DNA of 5,164 bases from contig JBJEJI010000018.1 of NCBI GenBank assembly GCA_051877895.1, positions 1-5,164 of the forward strand, in the 5' to 3' direction. Shown piece by piece: positions 1 through 5,164 of the stretch (its first letter is position 1; each line of letters begins with the position of its first letter). The position numbers were made by a program, and so were the translations under genes. The DNA is from UBA3775 sp051877895 (GTDB lineage Bacteria > Bacillota > Clostridia > Lachnospirales > Lachnospiraceae). A model generated the notes under the pieces. It searched no databases. It saw nothing but the letters and a program-made list of their open reading frames with translations, and had not been told where the DNA came from.

Positions 1-1215
1 GGCTACACAGTGGTCCGTCTTGACGCGGTTCTGATGAATAAGAGAAAAGTCGCGGATGGCGGTCAGCAACAGCTTTTTGCATATAAAGATATTCCGCTTA
101 TGAAAAGAGTAGCATCCTATTTCTCTCATCTGATTACAGTAGACAACATTCATTCCGTGAAAGAGGATATAGGTGAACGTGGTCTGACATTTACTCTGTA
201 TGACCCGGTTTACGGAGGCGAAAAGTTTTCACCGGCAATTATGGGAAACGGAACCCAGCATAAATATCTTCTGTATTTTGATAATCAGTTCCCATATATG
301 CATCAGAATATGGCACAGCTTAATCTTGGTACTTCATACACGGTTAATTCCGGTGTGGATGTTTTCACTACACTTACGCAATCACAGGGTGCATATTCTA
401 AATCAACAATTACATATCCAAGCGGTCTTACTGTTAAGAGTGCCGACGATCTTCATTCGGCAACTTACATGAAGGGTTCTCTAAGTGCAAATGTGATAAA
501 TGAGGCCAGATATACGGATGATTATACAAATGTTGACACTATAAGAAGCGGCAAATCCAAGATAGGTTATTCTTTCACTATCGGTATTATATCTGCAATA
601 CTTGCCTACCTGTTGGGAATTCCTCTGGGAGTTTTGATGGCAAGAAAGAAAGATAAGCTTATTGATAAGATAGGAACCGTTTACATTATTTTCATTATTG
701 CGGTTCCGTCACTTGCTTACATATTTATGTTCAAGGCCATAGGTAGTAAGATAGGTCTTCCGACAACTTTCAACATGGATGCGGAAACTAAAATGATGTA
801 TATTTTGCCGATTATTTCACTGGCACTTCCATCCATAGCCGGTCTTATGAAGTGGCTCCGTCGTTATATGGTAGACCAGATGAATTCCGACTATGTAAAA
901 TTTGCAAGATCGGAAGGTCTCACAGAGGGAGAAATTTTTTCGAAACATATTTTAAAAAATGCGGCAATTCCTATTATTCATGATGTGCCGGGTGGTATAC
1001 TTGGTGCATTAACCGGAGCCATTGTAACAGAGCGTGTATTCTCTGTACCCGGTGCCGGTAACATGCTCACACAGGCTATCAGCAAGTATGATAATGGTGT
1101 TATTATTGGAATGACGCTTTTCTATGCGGTACTGACTGTTGTTTCCATTATTCTCGGAGACATACTGATGTCCCTTGTGGATCCAAGAATTTCATTCTCG
1201 ACGAAAGACAGGTAG
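1..1215 (+). CDS. oppB: Oligopeptide ABC transporter permease OppB (AmiC-type), 5' partial
   Basis: One of the two membrane subunits forming the peptide channel of an Opp/Ami importer. The reading frame is open to the left edge (404 visible codons), so the true start and first membrane helix lie outside. The GTG at 10 should not be taken as the start. The visible part begins with about 185 hydrophilic residues, an extracytoplasmic domain between helices 1 and 2. This contains HKYLLYF, QFP and NLGTSY, which match my memory of Streptococcus AmiC (about 500 residues), so roughly 95 residues are probably missing. Five hydrophobic segments follow, near nt 570-645, 675-745, 790-850, 960-1035 and 1100-1180. 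The cytoplasmic EAA loop that docks on the ATPases spans about nt 888-972 (FARSEGL to KNAAIP). The protein ends in the family-typical DPRI motif. Tandem stops TAG-TAA (1213-1218) close the gene 5 bases before oppC. Confidence 0.94.
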   Translation, partial: GYTVVRLDAVLMNKRKVADGGQQQLFAYKDIPLMKRVASYFSHLITVDNIHSVKEDIGERGLTFTLYDPVYGGEKFSPAIMGNGTQHKYLLYFDNQFPYMHQNMAQLNLGTSYTVNSGVDVFTTLTQSQGAYSKSTITYPSGLTVKSADDLHSATYMKGSLSANVINEARYTDDYTNVDTIRSGKSKIGYSFTIGIISAILAYLLGIPLGVLMARKKDKLIDKIGTVYIIFIIAVPSLAYIFMFKAIGSKIGLPTTFNMDAETKMMYILPIISLALPSIAGLMKWLRRYMVDQMNSDYVKFARSEGLTEGEIFSKHILKNAAIPIIHDVPGGILGALTGAIVTERVFSVPGAGNMLTQAISKYDNGVIIGMTLFYAVLTVVSIILGDILMSLVDPRISFSTKDR

Positions 1216-1220
1216 TAAAA

Positions 1221-2192
1221 ATGGAAAATTACGATTTATCTAAATTCGGTTTATCTGAAGAAGAACTCTTTACAAGAATAGACCATAATGACTTGGAGTC
1301 AGAAAAAATATCGGCCCCGCGTTATTCATACTGGCAGTCGGTATTCAGAGTTTTCTTTAAACATAAAATTAATATAATTATTTTATCTATATTAATTTTG
1401 ATAATTGCATTTGCCTATATTTATCCACAGTTTTCTGAGTACGATAAATATGCGAACCTGCTTTCTTCAACGGCAAAGCATTTAAGCCCGAAAAAAGCAA
1501 TGAAAGAGCTTGGAAATAATATTCACTGGATACTGGGTTCCGGTTCTGCAGGTCAGTCGACTTTTGATGCTGTATGGTATGGCTCACGAATTTCCATTTC
1601 ACTTGCTTTAATATGTGCTGTAATCAATATGACCATTGGCGTTATAGTCGGTGCAATATGGGGATTTTCAAAAAAGTTTGATACCATAATGATGGCAATT
1701 TATAACGTTATAGTAAATGTACCTTACATTTTGTTTATTTCCATTATAGTTATGATGTTTTCGGCAGATTTCTGGACAATGGTATTTGCCATGACTGTTA
1801 CCGGATGGTTAAGCATTGCTTATTTCATACGTACACAGGTTATCATAATCAGAGACCGTGAGTACAATCTTGCTTCCAGATGTCTGGGAACTTCAATTTT
1901 CAAGATTGCCATAAAAAATATTTTACCTTTTATGACTTCTGTAATTGTGACTTTGATGGCATCTGAAATTCCATCCTATATATCATATGAAGTATTTTTG
2001 TCATATATCGGTATGGGACTTTCGGATATGTCACTGGGACGATTGATTTTTGAAGCTGAGAGTGCAATGCTGACTCCGGGGTGGGGATTTGAATTCTGGA
2101 GCCCGGTTGTGGTTGCGTCCATCATAACAATTGTATTATATGTTATCGGTCAGAATCTTGGCGATGCGTCCGATCCGAGAACGCACATGTAA
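1221..2192 (+). CDS. oppC: Oligopeptide ABC transporter permease OppC (AmiD-type)
   Basis: Second membrane subunit of the importer, partner of OppB in the peptide channel; 323 residues, a little over the 300-310 usual for the family. The N-terminal cytoplasmic tail (1-49) contains the APRYSYW segment typical of AmiD-like proteins. Hydrophobic segments lie near residues 50-69, 123-149, 156-180, 185-206, 233-258 and 293-312, giving the expected six helices. The EAA loop runs about 214-236 (EYNLASRCLG to ILP) and should contact OppD/OppF. The C-terminus QNLGDASDPRTHM is diagnostic. The region before helix 2, normally like HWFGTDSNGKS, here reads HWILGSGSAGQS, so the usual GTD is lost. The ATG at 1221 has only a weak upstream AGG (1210-1212) inside the last oppB codons, suggesting coupled translation. 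Confidence 0.95.
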   Translation: MENYDLSKFGLSEEELFTRIDHNDLESEKISAPRYSYWQSVFRVFFKHKINIIILSILILIIAFAYIYPQFSEYDKYANLLSSTAKHLSPKKAMKELGNNIHWILGSGSAGQSTFDAVWYGSRISISLALICAVINMTIGVIVGAIWGFSKKFDTIMMAIYNVIVNVPYILFISIIVMMFSADFWTMVFAMTVTGWLSIAYFIRTQVIIIRDREYNLASRCLGTSIFKIAIKNILPFMTSVIVTLMASEIPSYISYEVFLSYIGMGLSDMSLGRLIFEAESAMLTPGWGFEFWSPVVVASIITIVLYVIGQNLGDASDPRTHM

Positions 2193-2214
2193 ATATCTAC
2201 AGAAACACATAAGC

Positions 2215-2220
2215 GAGGAG
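2215..2220 (+). promoter_or_regulatory. Ribosome binding site of oppD
   Basis: GAGGAG lies 7 bases before the ATG at 2228, within the 35-base gap after oppC. It is the clearest Shine-Dalgarno site in the window, fixes the oppD start, and suggests that oppD can start translation without coupling to oppC. The gap shows no hairpin followed by a T-run, so no terminator is called there. Confidence 0.8.
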
Positions 2221-2227
2221 TAATTGT

Positions 2228-3616
2228 ATGGAAGATAAAAAAGTACTTTTATCTGTTGAAAATCTGGAAGTAAAGTTTCGTGTTCGAGGAAGAACATTAA
2301 CTGCAATATCCGGAATTTCTTTGGATATTTTCGAAGAAGAGTCCATTGCCATAGTTGGAGAGTCGGGTTCGGGAAAAACTGTATTCACTAAGACTTTTGT
2401 AGGCATGCTGGATTCCAACGGATATATAAGTAACGGCAAAATTATCTTTAACGATGATGAACTTGCAGATACCAAGGTTAGACTTACTTCTTCTGCAAGA
2501 AAGATGATTAAACATATATCCAAAAAACTTGATTCCTATTCCGGCAGCGACATTAACGATGATATCAGAAAACGTAATGAGATTCTTGCTAAAGAAATTT
2601 ATCTGTCTGTTGGCCGTTACGGTTTAAAGCAGAGAGTTCAGTTGATTAACGGACTGTTGAAAGCTTTTAAAAAGGCTATTAATATCGGAATTGATATTTC
2701 GGATGATGAACAGAGAAATGCTATTTTTGATACTGTTGCTTTCCGTGTACGCTATCTGGATGAAACAGAAGATACACTCCATGGAACCTGTGTGCTGAAT
2801 CTTGCCAATGTTAAATTCTATAAAGACTGGAGTAAAGTTCGAGGTGGAAAAATCGCAACTGTATTCCAGGACCCAATGACTTCACTCAATCCGATTATTA
2901 CAATCGGAAAGCAAATTACTTCCGTTATCATGAAACATCAGGATTGTACACCGGCAGAGGCAAGAAAAAGAGCACTGGAACTTATGTACAAGGTTGGAAT
3001 TCCGGAAGCGGAAAAACGTTTTGATGATTACCCTTTCCAGTATTCCGGCGGTATGAGACAGCGTATTGTTATCGCAATTGCTCTGTCGTGCCAGCCGAAA
3101 ATTTTAATCTGTGATGAGCCTACAACGGCCCTTGATGTAACAATTCAGGCACAGATTTTACAGCTGATCAAAGATCTTCAGAAGGAATTCCACTACACTA
3201 CGGTCTTTATTACGCATGACCTTGGAGTGGTTGCAAATATAGCAGACAGGGTTGCCGTGTTATACTCCGGTAAAATAGTTGAACTTGGAACAGTAGAAGA
3301 TATTTTCTACGATCCGCGTCATCCCTATACATGGGCATTGCTTTCTTCGCTGCCTCAGCTGGCACAGAAGGATCAAAAGCTTTATTCTATCACCGGAACA
3401 CCGCCTTCACTTTACAATGAAATTGTCGGTGATGCTTTTGCACCGCGAAATCCATACTGCCTGAAAATAGATACGCTGGCAGAACCGCCGATGTTTAAAG
3501 TATCGGATACCCATTATGCGAAGACATGGCTTATGGATCCGCATGCACCTAAAATTGAGAAACCTGAGATGATTCAGGATATTCATAGTAAACTCGTAAA
3601 AGTATTTAATGTATAG
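2228..3616 (+). CDS. oppD: Oligopeptide ABC transporter ATP-binding protein OppD (AmiE-type) with large internal insertion
   Basis: One of the two cytoplasmic ATPases driving peptide import, paired with OppF. All nucleotide-binding motifs are present: Walker A GESGSGKT (44-51), Q-loop Q214 in TVFQDP, signature SGGMRQ (273-278), Walker B ILICDEP (292-298), D-loop ALD (301-303) and switch histidine H330. The C-terminal oligopeptide-transporter domain includes HPYTWALLSSLP and GTPPSLY, followed by AKTWL and DPHAPKIEKP, as in AmiE. At 462 residues it is about 105-110 longer than AmiE (about 355). The excess lies between Walker A and the Q-loop, roughly residues 83-195, a mostly polar, basic, probably helical stretch. 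The catalytic frame resumes at FYKDWSKVRG, so this looks like an in-frame insertion rather than damage. The C-terminal domain has one cysteine (C411) where many relatives carry a cluster-binding set. The stop codon overlaps the oppF ribosome site. Confidence 0.95.
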   Translation: MEDKKVLLSVENLEVKFRVRGRTLTAISGISLDIFEEESIAIVGESGSGKTVFTKTFVGMLDSNGYISNGKIIFNDDELADTKVRLTSSARKMIKHISKKLDSYSGSDINDDIRKRNEILAKEIYLSVGRYGLKQRVQLINGLLKAFKKAINIGIDISDDEQRNAIFDTVAFRVRYLDETEDTLHGTCVLNLANVKFYKDWSKVRGGKIATVFQDPMTSLNPIITIGKQITSVIMKHQDCTPAEARKRALELMYKVGIPEAEKRFDDYPFQYSGGMRQRIVIAIALSCQPKILICDEPTTALDVTIQAQILQLIKDLQKEFHYTTVFITHDLGVVANIADRVAVLYSGKIVELGTVEDIFYDPRHPYTWALLSSLPQLAQKDQKLYSITGTPPSLYNEIVGDAFAPRNPYCLKIDTLAEPPMFKVSDTHYAKTWLMDPHAPKIEKPEMIQDIHSKLVKVFNV

Positions 3617-3619
3617 GAG
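3615..3619 (+). promoter_or_regulatory. Ribosome binding site of oppF (supports a GTG start)
   Basis: AGGAG overlaps the TAG stop of oppD (3614-3616) and sits 9 bases before the GTG at 3629. It decides the start, since no in-frame ATG lies near the beginning of the gene. The overlap with the upstream stop suggests that ribosomes finishing oppD can restart on oppF, which would help keep the two ATPases in balance. Confidence 0.75.
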
Positions 3620-3628
3620 AGTGGATTC

Positions 3629-4936
3629 GTGGCTACACAAAACAAAGAAGATAAAAAAACTACTCGTGTTACCCATTTGCCTGAACATGGGCCGATAGAT
3701 GAAAACGGAAAAGAAATACTTCTTTCTTTAAAGGATGTAGATATATTCTTTGGAAAAGGTGACAATGTAGTTAAGGCTGTACAGGATGCGTCATTTGATA
3801 TCTACAAAGGAGAAACCTTCTCCCTTGTTGGAGAGTCGGGCTCCGGTAAAACTACCATTGGCAGGGCTGTTATTCGTGTTAACTCTCTGACAAAAGGTGA
3901 GATATATTTTAAAGGTGTGCCTATTTCAGGGAAAATTCCAAGGTCTCTGGACCGTGAAGTAATACGTAACATTCAGATGGTGTTCCAGGATCCTGCTGCA
4001 TCTCTTAATGAACGTGCTACCGTTGATTACATTGTTTCCGAAGGTCTTTATAATTTTCATCTTTATAAAAATGAAGAGGATCGAGTAAAAAAAGTTGAGA
4101 ATATTATTAATGAAGTTGGTTTGCTGCCTGAGCATCTAACCAGATATCCTCATGAATTTTCGGGTGGTCAGCGTCAGCGTATCGGTCTGGCCAGGGCTAT
4201 GGTTATGGAACCGGAGCTTGTTGTTGCCGATGAACCGATTTCCGCACTGGATGTATCAATACGTGCACAGGTGCTTAATCTGATGAAGAAATTCCAGCAG
4301 ACCAAGCAGGTAACATATTTGTTTATCGCCCATGATCTTTCCATTGTAAGATATATTTCAGACCGTATTGGTGTTATCTATAAAGGAAGAATTGTTGAAG
4401 TTGCGGATGCAGAGGAGTTGTTCCAATTTCCGCTTCATCCATATACTCACTCATTGATTTCTGCTATTCCTATTCCTGATCCTAAGCTGGAAAAGAACAA
4501 GGTTTTATACACTTATGATCCTTCACAGCATGATTACAGTGAAGATAAGCCGGAATTTGTATGTATCGGACATAATCATTATGTCTATGGCAACAAGAAG
4601 GAAATAGAAGAGTATAAGGCAATTCGTGAAAAAGGGGTTCCGATTAAGACAATTACCATTGACGATGGTGCTCAGAAAGCAGAAGATAATGTGGAAAAGA
4701 AGATTGTACTTGATGAGGGCTATATTAAGTCTCCGACCCATGATACAGGAAGTAAATTATATACATTCTTATCTTTCCTGTTACCGGTTTTCGGACTGAT
4801 TGCAGCAGTTATCTTCAAACATCATAATTATATTCGAAATTACAAGGCATGCAGGAAAGGAGCCATTGCCGGTTTCATTACCTTTGGGGTAATAATTGCT
4901 CTGTTCCTGATTCTGCTTTTGCTCATGGTGATTTAA
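3629..4936 (+). CDS. oppF: Oligopeptide ABC transporter ATP-binding protein OppF (AmiF-type) with C-terminal membrane tail
   Basis: Second ATPase of the importer, expected to pair with OppD below OppB/OppC. Motifs are complete: Walker A GESGSGKT (68-75), Q-loop Q120 in VFQDPAASLNERATVDYI, signature SGGQRQR (178-184), Walker B VVADEP (198-203), D-loop SALD (205-208) and switch histidine H235. The segment HPYTHSLISAIPIPDP (270-285) and YDPSQHDY (296-303) are typical of AmiF. Family members of about 308 residues end soon after the HYVYGN-like segment (317-322 here). This protein runs to 435, adding a charged linker (about 323-375) and two hydrophobic segments, about 377-396 and 411-434. I see no stop, frame change or internal start with a ribosome site at the junction, so it reads as a true fusion. 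The N-terminus also has about 30 polar residues before the ATPase fold. The start is GTG, chosen for its AGGAG site. Confidence 0.95.
   Translation: MATQNKEDKKTTRVTHLPEHGPIDENGKEILLSLKDVDIFFGKGDNVVKAVQDASFDIYKGETFSLVGESGSGKTTIGRAVIRVNSLTKGEIYFKGVPISGKIPRSLDREVIRNIQMVFQDPAASLNERATVDYIVSEGLYNFHLYKNEEDRVKKVENIINEVGLLPEHLTRYPHEFSGGQRQRIGLARAMVMEPELVVADEPISALDVSIRAQVLNLMKKFQQTKQVTYLFIAHDLSIVRYISDRIGVIYKGRIVEVADAEELFQFPLHPYTHSLISAIPIPDPKLEKNKVLYTYDPSQHDYSEDKPEFVCIGHNHYVYGNKKEIEEYKAIREKGVPIKTITIDDGAQKAEDNVEKKIVLDEGYIKSPTHDTGSKLYTFLSFLLPVFGLIAAVIFKHHNYIRNYKACRKGAIAGFITFGVIIALFLILLLLMVI
4927..4932 (+). promoter_or_regulatory. Putative ribosome binding site of the downstream membrane protein
   Basis: GGTGAT, inside the last codons of oppF, matches the 3' half of the extended Shine-Dalgarno consensus and lies 5 bases before the ATG at 4938. 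It is weaker than the oppD and oppF sites, and translation is probably coupled to termination of oppF one base upstream of the start. Confidence 0.5.
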
Positions 4937-4937
4937 T

Positions 4938-5164
4938 ATGGGGCGTACTGTTAAAGACAACCGGCCCGGGCATAAGCCGGTTGTAAAAGCAGAGTTGAAT
5001 GAGAAAAATACAAAAACACGTTTTGTGGTAGTTGCACTGCTTATTTTGCTTGCAGCCGGAGCATTTGCCTATGGCATTTATTCGTTTTTCAGCGTTGACC
5101 CGGGATGGACAGAAATTGAGGTGAGCTCGGGTACGGGAATGAGTTGTGCAGATCAGTTCATATT
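4938..5164 (+). CDS. Membrane-anchored protein of unknown function, 3' partial
   Basis: Seventy-five codons and two bases are visible before the right edge; I do not recognise a named family. The ATG lies one base after the oppF stop, so the gene is almost certainly in the same transcript. The N-terminus (1-28) is hydrophilic and basic (RPGHKP, KNTKTR), followed by one strong hydrophobic segment, about residues 29-52 (FVVVALLILLAAGAF onward). The sequence then turns polar (DPGWTEIEVSSG), with a cysteine at position 70. This is the layout of a single-pass protein with a short cytoplasmic tail and an extracytoplasmic C-terminal domain. There is no lipobox cysteine right after the hydrophobic segment, so it is not the substrate-binding lipoprotein. 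It may be an accessory to the transporter or merely co-transcribed. A 9-bp inverted repeat spans codons 7-16. Confidence 0.8.
   Translation, partial: MGRTVKDNRPGHKPVVKAELNEKNTKTRFVVVALLILLAAGAFAYGIYSFFSVDPGWTEIEVSSGTGMSCADQFI
4957..4984 (+). other. Perfect 9-bp inverted repeat (RNA hairpin) in the first codons of the downstream gene
   Basis: ACAACCGGC (4957-4965) and GCCGGTTGT (4976-4984) are exact reverse complements around a 10-base loop. No T-run follows on either strand, so it is not a standard intrinsic terminator. Its position 19 bases after the ATG of the downstream gene suggests it could slow translation or protect the 3' end of a processed opp message. It could also be chance arising from a proline/arginine-rich segment. 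Confidence 0.6.

Noticed and set aside
10..12. GTG as the start codon of oppB
   Set aside because: The frame is open upstream to base 1, there is no ribosome site in view, and a protein starting here would lack the essential first membrane helix.
1361..1412. AT-rich stretch with promoter-like words and small palindromes
   Set aside because: It encodes the Ile/Leu-rich first helix of OppC, which explains the base composition; no properly spaced -35/-10 pair is convincing.
2193..2227. Terminator or regulatory RNA between oppC and oppD
   Set aside because: The 35-base gap has no stem-loop with a T-run and is mostly accounted for by the ribosome site.
2197..2523. 108-codon reading frame on the minus strand over the start of oppD
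   Set aside because: It lies opposite conserved Walker A coding sequence, has no recognisable protein features, and is best explained as a shadow of oppD.
3407..3688. 93-codon minus-strand frame across the oppD/oppF junction
   Set aside because: Shadow of the conserved OppD C-terminus; its composition looks random and no promoter or ribosome site is evident.
2354..3840. Exact 14-base repeat gttggagagtcggg in oppD (2354-2367) and oppF (3827-3840)
   Set aside because: Both copies encode the Walker A region VGESG of homologous ATPases; shared ancestry and codon use explain it.

Overview
The window looks like a stretch of chromosome from a low-to-moderate GC Gram-positive anaerobe, most likely a clostridial lineage such as Lachnospiraceae. 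This rests on AT-leaning codon use, Shine-Dalgarno sites of the AGGAG/GAGGAG type, and proteins whose wording resembles the streptococcal AmiCDEF (Opp) oligopeptide importer as I remember it. The taxonomic guess is inference; no species-level marker is present.

The whole window is coding on the + strand and reads as one tightly packed operon. From left to right: oppB (1-1215, cut off at the left edge), oppC (1221-2192), oppD (2228-3616), oppF (3629-4936), and the first 227 bases of a membrane-anchored protein of unknown function (4938 to the right edge). The gaps are 5, 35, 12 and 1 bases. I see no internal promoter, intrinsic terminator, RNA gene, mobile element or CRISPR array. No stretch over 300 bases lacks a gene. 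The promoter and the substrate-binding lipoprotein (OppA/AmiA) are not in the window.

Together the genes encode a peptide-import ABC transporter. OppB and OppC form the membrane channel, and OppD and OppF are the two ATPases that power it. A lipoprotein encoded elsewhere would deliver peptides from outside the cell.

The basic system is ordinary, and I do not see a wholly new system. Several parts depart from the textbook subunits. OppD has about 110 extra residues between Walker A and the Q-loop. OppF carries a C-terminal linker and two hydrophobic segments that are not normal for this ATPase. Both ATPases lack the cysteine cluster found at the C-terminus of many relatives. The downstream anchored protein is one base from oppF and has a perfect 9-bp hairpin in its first codons.
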